A DNA stretch of 64,000 nt from Achromobacter xylosoxidans (GTDB lineage Bacteria; Pseudomonadota; Gammaproteobacteria; Burkholderiales; Burkholderiaceae_B). A model generated the notes under the pieces. It was given only the letters and a program-made list of their open reading frames with translations, was not told where the DNA came from and made no database searches. The stretch spans positions 1,984,001-2,048,000 of the forward strand of contig NZ_CP061008.1 of NCBI RefSeq assembly GCF_014490035.1, written 5' to 3'. This document shows, piece by piece, positions 1 to 6,521 of the stretch. Positions within the stretch are counted from its first letter, which is position 1. Every line of letters starts with the position of its first letter. The position numbers and the translations under genes were made by a program.

Positions 1-36
1 AATGGGGTGCTGCGCGTTAGGGTTGGGAACTGGTAA
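1..36 (+). CDS. Phage tail protein, C-terminal end (partial)
   Basis: Only the last 11 codons are present, reading NGVLRVRVGNW followed by TAA at 34-36. A short ending of this kind (RVRVG-hydrophobic) resembles the C-termini of tail-tip or host-specificity (lambda J-type) proteins, and the position directly before tail-associated and lysis genes fits that. The TAA overlaps the ATG of the next gene by one base (TAATG), which indicates translational coupling in a late operon. With so few residues the family assignment is an inference from context. Confidence 0.5.
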   Translation, partial: NGVLRVRVGNW

Positions 37-341
37 TGCCGAGCGGAATTGAGACTTTCGACGCTCAGAGCCGCACGATCTGCAGCGTCACGGACCAGAT
101 GGGGAGGCTCGCCATCCATGCGGATCTGGGCGGCTATAACCAGGTTTGGTCGTTCACTGTCCCGGCAGAGGTGGAGTTCAGGGAGGTAATCGGGTTCACC
201 ATGATGATCTACGGCCCCGGTTCGATGTGGGGGTACTACCCGCCAGTCATAACCCAAAGTGGGCGGACTGTGACATTTACGACCAGCCCGTACACGGCAT
301 TGCCAGCCGCGACTTGGCGCTGCTTTGTTATGGTGATTTGA
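36..341 (+). CDS. Phage tail-associated hypothetical protein (101 aa)
   Basis: A 101-residue protein rich in aromatic and beta-branched residues, with no signal peptide or membrane segment. Its first residues (MPSGIETFDAQSRTI) match an internal stretch of the next protein (SGIEVFDASSRQVF), so the two are related by partial duplication. It starts one base inside the stop of the preceding tail gene and ends one base before the next start, so the three are read as one unit. The role is not known; a tail-tip or fibre accessory function is inferred from position alone. Confidence 0.6.
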   Translation: MPSGIETFDAQSRTICSVTDQMGRLAIHADLGGYNQVWSFTVPAEVEFREVIGFTMMIYGPGSMWGYYPPVITQSGRTVTFTTSPYTALPAATWRCFVMVI

Positions 342-342
342 C

Positions 343-978
343 ATGCCTAGCGGACTGTATGTGAAAGGCGATCTTGGGCAGGTGCAGATCGATGAGAATT
401 ATCGGAATGTGGCGCTGATCGCGCGTGGAAGCGTGTCATTGCCGGCGGCCTGGGGCTCGGCCATCCTGCAGGTGCCGGCATCGGTCGTGATGGTGGCGTT
501 TCGCAGCGAGAAATGGATCTACGTCCATGAAACGCAGCTGTCTGGCGCCACCATCAGGTACGAACTGCGCAACGGGGAGGTGGGTGGAAGTGCGCCGGTT
601 TATTGGTACGCCTTTGGCGCGCCGGCCGGTGGCGGGAATAGTGGGATCGAGGTGTTCGATGCGTCGAGCCGCCAGGTGTTCCATTCCGATTTTTCGTATT
701 GGAATTACTACGGCTTTTTCACCTCCCAGGGCGCGGGGCAAGAGATCGATATCACGACCCCATTTGTTCCGCTCGTGGTCCAGTTGGGCGTGTCCACATA
801 CATATCCATGTACAACGAGGTCGATGCGTATCAGTCCATCACTTATTTCCGAACTATCGGAAATCGCGTCCAGACGAAGAACGACGGGGGCATTTCATCG
901 GGGAACTGGCCGGGAAACTTCACGTACGGGGAGGATGGAGCTTCATTGCTTGTATTGAATTCGTCGCGCATCTACTGA
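343..978 (+). CDS. Phage tail-fibre-like hypothetical protein (211 aa)
   Basis: A 211-residue protein, rich in Gly, Ser, Tyr and Val and predicted to be largely beta-structured, as is common for tail-fibre or tip accessory proteins. The N-terminal third (residues 1-95) is unique. From about residue 104 it carries the SGIEVFDASSRQVF stretch that opens the preceding 101-residue protein, so that smaller gene looks like a copy of its C-terminal half. It starts two bases after the previous stop and is followed by a strong terminator at 1000-1024. It probably closes the tail operon; a role in host recognition is inferred and untested. Confidence 0.6.
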   Translation: MPSGLYVKGDLGQVQIDENYRNVALIARGSVSLPAAWGSAILQVPASVVMVAFRSEKWIYVHETQLSGATIRYELRNGEVGGSAPVYWYAFGAPAGGGNSGIEVFDASSRQVFHSDFSYWNYYGFFTSQGAGQEIDITTPFVPLVVQLGVSTYISMYNEVDAYQSITYFRTIGNRVQTKNDGGISSGNWPGNFTYGEDGASLLVLNSSRIY

Positions 979-999
979 GGAAGCGGCTTTGCATGTTGC

Positions 1000-1024
1000 G
1001 CCCGCCAAGTGCGGGCTTTTTTTC
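1000..1024 (+). terminator. Rho-independent terminator after the tail genes
   Basis: Stem CCCGC/GCGGG, extended by a G-C pair, with a CAAGT loop and directly followed by a run of eight T. It lies between the tail genes and the holin and would end or attenuate the tail transcript before the lysis cassette. Confidence 0.8.
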
Positions 1025-1041
1025 GTCCATACGGAGGCGCA

Positions 1042-1293
1042 ATGCCCCAAAGGATCAAGGAAATGAAGCTGGACGATGCGGCCATCTACACCGCAAATCG
1101 AACGACAGACGTGGGCGCCGTAACCGGCGTGGTGGGATGGGCAGCGCAAGTTAATTGGATTGGATGGCTAGGCGTACTTGTCGCGGTGATCGGGTTGCTG
1201 GCTAATTTGTACTACCAGCGCCGGCGCGACCGAAGAGAACAAGTAGAAAGCGATGCTCGGATGGCGGCGCTGAAGGAGCGGTGTGAACTATGA
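1042..1293 (+). CDS. Phage holin-like protein (83 aa)
   Basis: A small membrane protein of holin type. The ATG at 1042 is chosen because GGAGG stands just upstream at 1033-1037; an in-frame ATG at 1009 lacks such a site and lies in the terminator. The N-terminal 25 residues are polar, then a weakly hydrophobic stretch (GAVTGVVGWAAQVNW) leads into a clear membrane segment (WLGVLVAVIGLLANLYY, about 42-58). The C-terminal tail is highly charged, as in holins. Holins open the inner membrane at a set time so that endolysin can reach or be activated at the cell wall. The stop overlaps the endolysin start (ATGA), placing it first in the lysis cassette. The exact holin class is uncertain. Confidence 0.75.
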   Translation: MPQRIKEMKLDDAAIYTANRTTDVGAVTGVVGWAAQVNWIGWLGVLVAVIGLLANLYYQRRRDRREQVESDARMAALKERCEL

Positions 1294-1829
1294 AATTGGG
1301 AGCTCGGGTCACGGGCGGCGCTGCCGCCCTTATCGCTTCTGGTGTCCTTACTTTATTTTCGGCAGACCTGCAGCAGTTTCTTGGGCGCTGGGAAGGAGAG
1401 GGCCAGAACACCGTGTATGCGGACAAATTGGCCAAGGGGCTACCCACCGTCTGCAAAGGCATCACGAAGCACACCAGCCCTTATCCCGTAGTGGTGGGCG
1501 ACTACTGGTCGCCGGAGCGCTGCGCCGAGGTGGAGCGGATGGTGGTTCTCAAGGGACAGCTCGACCTATCCGATTGCATCGACGTGGCCATAAGTCAGCC
1601 GATCTGGGACGCTTTGAGCAGCCACGCTCACAACTTTGGCCCAGCCAGAACTTGCGCAAGCCGGACGGTCGGGCTGATCAATGCCAATCGGCTGCGCGAG
1701 GGATGCGACGCCTTAGCGCATGCTCCGGATGGCAAGCCCGTCTGGTCCTATGCTGATGGGAAGTTCGTGCGCGGCCTGTACAACCGCCGTCTTGCTGAGC
1801 GTGAACTATGTCTATCGGGACTGCGTTGA
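1290..1829 (+). CDS. Phage endolysin, GH24 lysozyme family, probable signal-arrest-release type
   Basis: A 179-residue muramidase that cleaves the MurNAc-GlcNAc bond of peptidoglycan during lysis. The N-terminus has a short basic start and a weakly hydrophobic segment rich in Ala and Gly (AAALIASGVLTLF, 11-23) typical of a signal-arrest-release anchor. The catalytic region follows at 33-62: WEGEG with the likely acid Glu, then LPTVCKGITKHT, the Asp/Cys-Thr part of the GH24 active site. Cysteines further down (CAEV, CIDV, CASR, CDAL) could form disulfides after release. It overlaps the holin by four bases and the Rz gene by 22 bases. The length is usual for the family. Confidence 0.85.
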   Translation: MKLGARVTGGAAALIASGVLTLFSADLQQFLGRWEGEGQNTVYADKLAKGLPTVCKGITKHTSPYPVVVGDYWSPERCAEVERMVVLKGQLDLSDCIDVAISQPIWDALSSHAHNFGPARTCASRTVGLINANRLREGCDALAHAPDGKPVWSYADGKFVRGLYNRRLAERELCLSGLR

Positions 1830-2317
1830 TCGGTGGGCGGGGCTACGCCGCGGCGGCGCTGCTGGGGGGGGCCGCCGCCTGGTTCGTGCTGGGCGCATTC
1901 CACGGTCGGGAATTGGCCCAGCTGCGTGCTGTTCAGGCCATTGAGCTGGATGCGCAGTCCCAGGCCACTGTTGCCGCTGTCGAGGCGGCGAGAACCGAAG
2001 AACGGCGGCGTACTGCCGCCATGGAGCAAGCTCGTGATTTTGCCCAGAAACAAGCCGCTGAGGCGGCTGCTGACGCTGTTGGCGCTCGCACTGAGCGCGA
2101 CCGGCTGCGCTCCCACGCAAACGCGCTGGCTCGCGCCGCAGCAGACAGAGATCCCACCCTTGCCGACGGAAGCCCGTCAGGGGCCGATGCCGTCGATTTG
2201 CTCGCCTACATGCTCGGCAGGGTTAGCGAGCGAGCTGCAGAGGTTGCAGGAATTGCGGACCGTGCCCGCATCGCGGGACTGACCTGCGAGCGGATATATG
2301 ACGCACTGCGCCAATAG
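1808..2317 (+). CDS. Rz-like inner-membrane spanin (i-spanin)
   Basis: A 169-residue protein with an N-terminal membrane anchor (YAAAALLGGAAAWFVLGAF, about 13-31) and then a long Ala-, Glu- and Arg-rich stretch (about 35-115) predicted to be an alpha-helical coiled coil crossing the periplasm. That is the usual i-spanin architecture: the periplasmic helix meets the outer-membrane lipoprotein Rz1 and fuses the two membranes in the last step of lysis. The start lies 22 bases inside the endolysin gene. A second gene, Rz1, is nested inside it in another frame at 2034-2282, which strongly supports the assignment. Confidence 0.85.
   Translation: MSIGTALIGGRGYAAAALLGGAAAWFVLGAFHGRELAQLRAVQAIELDAQSQATVAAVEAARTEERRRTAAMEQARDFAQKQAAEAAADAVGARTERDRLRSHANALARAAADRDPTLADGSPSGADAVDLLAYMLGRVSERAAEVAGIADRARIAGLTCERIYDALRQ
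2034..2282 (+). CDS. Rz1-like outer-membrane lipoprotein (o-spanin), nested in Rz
   Basis: Read in the frame of position 2034, entirely inside the Rz gene. A GTG start with GGAG at 2023-2026 gives an 82-residue product; TTG at 2040 is an alternative. It opens with basic residues, then a hydrophobic stretch ending in a clear lipobox (LALSATGC), so the mature protein begins at a lipidated Cys and is short, with prolines (IPPLP) as in other Rz1 proteins. It would sit in the outer membrane and pair with Rz to complete lysis. Nesting of Rz1 in Rz is the known arrangement in lambda. Confidence 0.8.
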   Translation: MILPRNKPLRRLLTLLALALSATGCAPTQTRWLAPQQTEIPPLPTEARQGPMPSICSPTCSAGLASELQRLQELRTVPASRD

Positions 2318-2466
2318 TGATGTAACTGGATCGAGAGGTCGGCGAAGCAAACTGCGCAAATAGCCATAGAGCGAAGGCGCGACAACAATACCCACGCCGC
2401 CGTCCGATATTGTGATAGCGTCACGAAATCCCTCTATCAATTGGTTACACCATACGGGAGAAGGCG

Positions 2467-2814
2467 ATGTTTCGTGCGAGCGATTGGACTAAAGCCGGAG
2501 AAGCATGGGAGGGTTGGGGAGAGGTCGCATTCCTCACAGTGGCATATTTGCTTGTCGGCCATCAGGTCTTAGTGGGGGCGGATGCCTATGAGCTGATCCG
2601 AATCCTTGTAATTCAGCATGAGCACTCTCAACTCGCTGAGGTCTTGCTTCTTTCAGCAATGGCGTTTCCCGTCGCCTGTATTGTGCTCTTCATCCAGCTG
2701 CGCCGCCTACAGCTAGAAACTCGGCGCCGAAGGGCGCTAGACGCGCGCATCACTGAGCTCTTTAAGCGGGTGCGGGATGCGAGGCTCGGCGAAATCAGCC
2801 GTAGCAACCCCTAG
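2467..2814 (+). CDS. Prophage membrane protein of unknown function (115 aa)
   Basis: A 115-residue protein starting with ATG at 2467, preceded by GGGAGAAGGCG, which holds a usable ribosome binding site. Two hydrophobic segments are visible: about 21-37 (VAFLTVAYLLVGHQVLV) and about 60-77 (LLLSAMAFPVACIVLFI). A strongly basic C-terminal tail follows (RRLQLETRRRRALDARI), probably cytoplasmic. It lies 150 bases past the spanin genes, outside the tight lysis cassette, where phages often carry lysogeny-expressed accessory genes. No family is recognised; candidates are a superinfection-exclusion protein or an accessory lysis factor, neither shown by the sequence. Confidence 0.5.
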   Translation: MFRASDWTKAGEAWEGWGEVAFLTVAYLLVGHQVLVGADAYELIRILVIQHEHSQLAEVLLLSAMAFPVACIVLFIQLRRLQLETRRRRALDARITELFKRVRDARLGEISRSNP

Positions 2815-2865
2815 CGCGGCGCCATCCCCTTGCGCAGCTTGCGCGGCGAGTCCAAGTCTTGGCCC

Positions 2866-3210
2866 ATGTCAGACGTAGCGGATGGTGACACCCGACCCTT
2901 AGCTCGATTGTATGCCCAGTGGTACCCTGGGTATGAATCTTGCTGCGCTCAGCAAGAACTCTTGGGGATCGATGTGAATACGGACGAGTTTGTTTCTAAG
3001 ATGATCGTGACCGCCGGCCCTGAGAATTTGGGATTCGGAGACTGGACGGAGGTGCTCTACGCCTACGCCGCAGTGTTGGAGCGGATAGAAGCGCGGTTGA
3101 CCGTGGAGGAGACTCACGAACTGGTTGGCGTGGGCGGCCAGTTCTATCGGACTCTCGCGCGTGCTGAAGACTATCGCCGCACGTTTACGCGTCATTCTTC
3201 CGCGGAGTGA
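2866..3210 (+). CDS. Small conserved protein with a chromosomal paralogue in this window (114 aa)
   Basis: The ATG at 2866 gives 114 residues; a TTG at 2830 is also in frame, and neither has a good ribosome binding site. The C-terminal two thirds (about residue 38 onward) align with the reverse-strand gene at 23199-23438: both share a DW/EWpEVL core, and the closing segments VGGQFYRTLARAEDYRRT and VGADFYRTLARAEQYRHT are nearly identical. Two adjacent cysteines (ESCCAQQ, near residue 24) occur only in this copy. No function is recognised. Two divergent copies, one in a prophage and one in the backbone, show a real conserved family. Confidence 0.6.
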   Translation: MSDVADGDTRPLARLYAQWYPGYESCCAQQELLGIDVNTDEFVSKMIVTAGPENLGFGDWTEVLYAYAAVLERIEARLTVEETHELVGVGGQFYRTLARAEDYRRTFTRHSSAE

Positions 3211-3260
3211 ACCTCGCGGCGATTCAGGTACGCGCCCCGTAATGGGCGCGTGCTTGAGAC

Positions 3261-3485
3261 TTACACCGCATGTAGGCCTGCAAATTGAACGGGGCTCGGC
3301 GGCGGTCTTGTCACTTCCTTTTCCTTCGCCCATCCTGCTTCCCACGCATCGACCTTGGCCTGCCAAACTCTGGGTGATTCTCCCGTGTGCCCGGGCATCG
3401 CCTGGGCCTTGAGGTAGGGGCAGTCCCAAAGGGGCGATCCTTGGCGGGCGGCGGCTCCTCCCTGCTTTCGGATGTCGTCATACAT
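3261..3485 (-). CDS. RMF/CrpP-like small protein (74 aa)
   Basis: The start at 3485 is chosen because GGAGGG stands seven bases upstream on the reverse strand; the longer open frame to 3785 has no such site. The protein reads MYDDIRKQGGAAARQG near its start, then WDCPY, and later DAWEAGW. The spacing G...G....CPY...W..GW is that of the ribosome modulation factor family (PF04957) and of the related CrpP proteins. RMF binds the 30S subunit to promote 100S dimers in stationary phase; CrpP was reported in connection with ciprofloxacin resistance. Here the gene runs against the surrounding phage genes, as lysogenic accessory genes often do. The family match is by eye. Confidence 0.7.
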   Translation of the reverse strand: MYDDIRKQGGAAARQGSPLWDCPYLKAQAMPGHTGESPRVWQAKVDAWEAGWAKEKEVTRPPPSPVQFAGLHAV

Positions 3486-3712
3486 TCCTGAACCCTCCAA
3501 AAGTAGATGGTCGAATGGAAAGTATGAAATGAGTTGGGATGCGAGTGCAATGGTGTTTCCGTACCAGAGTACGACGTCAACACGTACTAGGGCTGCACCA
3601 ACCCTTTGCGCAGCTTGGTTGTTAGGGAGCGATACACTGCCTCCACCATCGCTATCTTTTCGAAGCGCACGTTCGCTATGCCGCAACTTCGACTTGGGGT
3701 ACGCGCTCGAGC

Positions 3713-4150
3713 CTATCCAGCCAATTTCATAGCGACGTCTATGTGCGTGCCGCGATCCAGATCGACTCCTGACCCAGCAGCACACTCGTGAAGGTCAAGC
3801 TGTTCGCTCGTAATTTCACCGGCCTCAATTCGACTGGTAATGTCATCGAGCAACAGCTAGCGCGAAGCAAACCCCTGGCCAGTGAGACCTCGCATGGACA
3901 GCCGATAGGCTAACGTGGGCTCAGGTCCTTTCATAACGCCGAAGTCAAAGATTCTGCCTTGCTCATTCCGGAGAAACAGACGCCTAGGGCGAGCATAGAT
4001 TATGTACACACGCCAGGGCGACAAGGTCGCCGCGTGGGGAGAGGGCCGATGTTCTCGGTGGCCGCCGTAGTGATTGAACGATGTCGTTGCAGGGAGGAAT
4101 TTTCGGCAAGCAGTAGTGAGGCGCGCAAATGACTTGCTAAAAGGCTTCAT
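3713..4150 (-). pseudogene. Possible broken small gene interrupted by an amber codon
   Basis: On the reverse strand a 97-codon open frame (4150 to 3857) ends in TAG at 3859-3857, and the same frame then continues open for 47 codons to TAG at 3713. The second part (LLDDITSRIEAGEITSEQLD and on to VAMKLAG) looks like ordinary soluble coding sequence and lacks a good start of its own: a TTG at 3853 has no ribosome binding site. The first part is less convincing, being rich in Arg and Pro. This could be one gene broken by a nonsense mutation, or a small gene whose start I cannot see. No family is recognised. Outside this and the neighbouring calls I see no gene between 3486 and 4421. Confidence 0.25.
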
Positions 4151-4421
4151 GATGGGTAGCGGTCTGAATGAATCGCAGCGCGGCGTATACGCGAAAGAGT
4201 GAATCAGCTGATCGGGTCCGAGTTTTTGTTTTCTGGGCCGATTGGCCTCTGTCGTGGCCTTTGAACCGGTGCAGAAGTATCGTGTCGGGACGGATACACG
4301 ACAACGCTGGCCCTCGCAATCATGCGATGAGTCAGCGTCTGCTCACAAGCTTTCAGTCATCCATCACCGGCCAAGCAGCTGCACTTTCCGTGACGGGAAG
4401 GGGCCGAAAGCGTGCGATTCG

Positions 4422-4583
4422 CTACTGAGGGGTACGCTGTTTCAGCGGGTCGTTCTGTGCTTGCTTACGAGCTGCCTCTTCTTTTTGTTCCTGGCTTTGC
4501 TGTTCTTGCTGCTTGTTAGGCACGTCTGATTGACCAGGCTGGGTGGGGGGACCTGCGGCGCTGAAGCGGGTAGGAAATGTCAT
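4422..4583 (-). CDS. Small Gln/Glu-rich hypothetical protein (53 aa)
   Basis: The ATG at 4583 is preceded on the reverse strand by AAAAAGGTAAACATC, a modest ribosome binding site. The 53-residue product is hydrophilic and of low complexity: a Pro-containing head (MTFPTRFSAAGPP) followed by a Gln/Glu/Lys-rich tail (NKQQEQQSQEQKEEAARKQ). It has no membrane segment and no recognised domain. It runs opposite to the coupled gene pair that starts 150 bases away, so the two promoters would lie back to back in 4584-4735. Small disordered proteins of this kind are common in Bordetella-group genomes but are hard to tell from chance frames. Confidence 0.4.
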   Translation of the reverse strand: MTFPTRFSAAGPPTQPGQSDVPNKQQEQQSQEQKEEAARKQAQNDPLKQRTPQ

Positions 4584-4735
4584 GATGTTTACCTTTTTGG
4601 TTGTCGTGGCGAGTACCACATCCCCACAGTACGCTCTGTGGTAGGTCTGGCCTAAGACTAAATTGAAACAGGCGTAAGGCGTCGAGCAGTGCCTGCCCTA
4701 CACTGGCTGTATGAAACCCTGTGGGAGGCTGCAGC

Positions 4736-5023
4736 ATGTCACAGACAACCGGTACTAAAGCGCTAGAGCGATGGGACGATGAGGGGGGCTCGCAACTGGC
4801 TTCTCTGGCTCAGTCGTTCGCTATTGAGGAATTCGAGGTGTCTGAACGTCGAATTCTGGCTTTTCTCGGGGCGTCGGTACTGAGCCTCTGGGATGAGCTC
4901 CCGCTCAATGCGCGTCGGCGGGTATTGAATCGCGAAATCGCTCAAGCAGCATTCGACAGGTCTGCACTCAAGGCGAGGATTGCGCGCATCGCTGAAGGGG
5001 ATTTTTCGGGGCAGGAAATATGA
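4736..5023 (+). CDS. Small accessory protein, first of a coupled paralogous pair (95 aa)
   Basis: The start at 4736 has GGGAGG at 4723-4728. The 95-residue protein is soluble, acidic at the front (ALERWDDEGGSQLASLAQ) and helical behind, with the core ERRILAFLGASVLSLWDELP and a tail SALKARIARI. It overlaps the next gene by four bases (ATGA), and that gene encodes a clear paralogue: ERW..(D/N)GG, ERR(I/V)(L/I)A.LGA..LS.W.E.P, RR.VL, LKAR. The pair sits at the very end of the prophage, 400-900 bases before the attachment site, where lysogenic conversion and defence genes often lie. No known family is recognised. A two-component complex such as a toxin-antitoxin or anti-phage module is possible but not shown. 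Confidence 0.65.
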   Translation: MSQTTGTKALERWDDEGGSQLASLAQSFAIEEFEVSERRILAFLGASVLSLWDELPLNARRRVLNREIAQAAFDRSALKARIARIAEGDFSGQEI

Positions 5024-5298
5024 TTCACGATCCTGATGACGCGGACATTGAGCGCTGGCTAAATGACGGCGGCATCCGATTGCCCACGTCAGTTGAAATG
5101 TTAGACACTGGCGTGCTTGACGAAGGCGAGCGGCGAGTCATTGCCTGCCTTGGGGCAGCGATCTTGAGCGTCTGGCGTGAAATGCCGACTGAAGTCCGGA
5201 GAAAGGTGCTACAGAGTGCTCTCAGCAACTCTACCTATGATGCCTCGCTGCTAAAAGCAAGGGTTGCAGTGTTCCTCAGAGGAAACAAGGATTCTTAA
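5020..5298 (+). CDS. Small accessory protein, second of a coupled paralogous pair (92 aa)
   Basis: This 92-residue protein starts inside the stop of the preceding gene (ATGA) and so depends on coupled translation. It shares the same layout as its partner: an N-terminal ERWLNDGG, the core GERRVIACLGAAILSVWREM, then RRKVLQSALS and SLLKARVAVFLRG. The N-terminal spacer between the first motif and the core is the least conserved part. The two proteins probably fold alike and may form a heterodimer. No signal peptide, membrane segment or catalytic motif is visible. Last gene before the tRNA-Arg attachment site; function unknown. Confidence 0.65.
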   Translation: MIHDPDDADIERWLNDGGIRLPTSVEMLDTGVLDEGERRVIACLGAAILSVWREMPTEVRRKVLQSALSNSTYDASLLKARVAVFLRGNKDS

Positions 5299-5687
5299 TG
5301 AACGTGCCAGCTACCGCGCGATTGACGGCCGTGGCTGCACCTAGGGCTCTCGGGCTCGAAAGCCACTCGACGGGGCGGTGTGCTTGGCATTGTCGCCTGG
5401 CCAGCACCGCGTCGTTTCAGGCATCATGCTCTGGAGGCCGAAGGATGAGCGGCCCCGGGTATCCGGGCCCCAATCTGTCTAGGGCGGCAATGGGATGCCT
5501 CGGGCCCGGAAGCACTATTCCATCTGTTCCAGCTTCTTGAGCGCGGTGTGGTGGCTGCACCTTGATGGACCTTTGCGTTAGAACAGACGGTCTATGAACC
5601 GCATAAAACCGTAGCAAAAAAAAGAGAGCTGTTCTAACGCAAATATTAGAGACCCACGAAAAATCAACGCGTTAGGTCGATTTTCCA
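5299..5687. other. Non-coding stretch between the prophage genes and the attachment site
   Basis: About 390 bases with no convincing gene; the open frames present have no ribosome binding site and unusual composition. Near the end, CCCACGAAAAATCAACG at 5653-5669 recurs with one mismatch just after the second tRNA 3' end (6795-6811), which marks it as sequence once adjacent to a tRNA end. Confidence 0.5.
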
Positions 5688-5737
5688 CGGGCCTTCTAAG
5701 CCTGAGGTCGGGGGTTCGAGCCCCTCCTGCCGCGCCA
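5688..5737 (+). other. 3' half of tRNA-Arg(TCT), probable prophage attachment site
   Basis: From 5688 the sequence gives an anticodon stem CGGGC/GCCTG around the loop CTTCTAA (anticodon TCT, Arg), a variable region, a T arm GGGGG-TTCGAGC-CCCTC, and a 3' acceptor strand ending in CCA at 5737. Upstream of 5688 no D arm or 5' acceptor strand can be found, so this is not a whole tRNA. A tRNA 3' half at the end of a prophage is the classic product of integrase-mediated insertion into a tRNA gene. The intact gene should lie at the other end of the prophage, left of this window. Confidence 0.8.
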
Positions 5738-5823
5738 GAATAGCTAAGTAAATCAAGCTATTGTGTAATGCCAAAAGCCGTTGATAAGGCAATTATCAGA
5801 ATAAAAATGCCTGCGTTGGAACT

Positions 5824-5945
5824 TTACTCTGGCGCGATGGCCTTCTTCACCACCCGTCTGTCGTAGTGTTTGTGCGTCGTCGCCGGGTTCGTATGCGCGG
5901 CGAAATCATACGCATCGTGGTCACGGTTTTGGATCTTCGTTGTGA
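5824..5945 (-). pseudogene. Remnant of a tyrosine integrase, 3' end only
   Basis: On the reverse strand, in a single open frame ending in TAA at 5824, the sequence reads DFAAHTNPATTHKHYDRR and then VVKKAIAPE and stop. The H-x-N-P-A-T-T...HYDRR pattern is the C-terminal box of phage-type tyrosine recombinases and includes the catalytic Tyr. Everything upstream is missing: the frame runs straight into the end of pagL at 5946. The gene pointed toward the tRNA fragment, the usual orientation for an island integrase. This shows that an older element, distinct from or replaced by the prophage on the left, used this site. Confidence 0.75.
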
Positions 5946-6521
5946 TCAAAACTGATACGTATATGTCAATTGCAAGGTGTCCAGACCAGGGTTCGGTCGC
6001 TTGATGCCGGCATTGGAAAAGTGTGAAAGGCGCAGACCAATACGGTCGTGGCGCGTGAGTAGAAAACCCGCACCGATATGATCACCAAACTGGAAGGCAG
6101 ATCCGATGTTCTTGTCTGCAAACCGAGTGCGAGTGAGCGCCGTGACCCCAATGCCCGCTTCGATGTAGAAGCGTTCGGTAGTCCACCAGCGGAACATGGG
6201 GATCGCGCTAAATTGCCAGGCTTGACTGGGCGAGCGAGAGCCATCGGCTGTCCAGTAGGAAACGCCGATTTCGGGCGTTAAATCCAAGCGCCCCCAGTTC
6301 CCACTGAACTTGGTAGTCCAGACCGACGCTGCTTCATAGTTCAGTGTGTAGCGCTTGTATTGCTTACCTACGCCGTAGTGAACACTAATACCGCCCTGCG
6401 TTCCACTGGTATCTGCCAGTGCTGAGTCGGCCATGCCTGCGAGCATTAGACTGAGCACCGCCGGCAAGAGCCGTTGCAGGTGAAACTGTGCCTTAATGGT
6501 TTTTTTGCTGTTGGTGTTCAT
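5946..6521 (-). CDS. pagL: Lipid A 3-O-deacylase PagL
   Basis: The start at 6521 gives 191 residues with a signal peptide (basic start, then LLPAVLSLMLAGMADSALA, cleaved before DTSGTQGG). The mature part alternates polar and hydrophobic residues and ends in YTYQF, as expected for a small outer-membrane beta-barrel. Near the C-terminus, LSHFSNAGIKRPNPGLDTL carries the PagL active-site His (167) and Ser (169) of the family. The third catalytic position, Glu in Pseudomonas PagL, is here Asp 181. PagL removes the 3-position acyl chain of lipid A in the outer leaflet and changes TLR4 signalling. The gene lies between two tRNA 3'-end copies beside an integrase remnant, so it may be island cargo. 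No strong ribosome binding site precedes the chosen start. Confidence 0.85.
   Translation of the reverse strand: MNTNSKKTIKAQFHLQRLLPAVLSLMLAGMADSALADTSGTQGGISVHYGVGKQYKRYTLNYEAASVWTTKFSGNWGRLDLTPEIGVSYWTADGSRSPSQAWQFSAIPMFRWWTTERFYIEAGIGVTALTRTRFADKNIGSAFQFGDHIGAGFLLTRHDRIGLRLSHFSNAGIKRPNPGLDTLQLTYTYQF

Noticed and set aside
3489..3785. Extending the RMF-like frame upstream to 3785
   Set aside because: The added 100 residues look non-coding, and the strong ribosome binding site lies directly before 3485.
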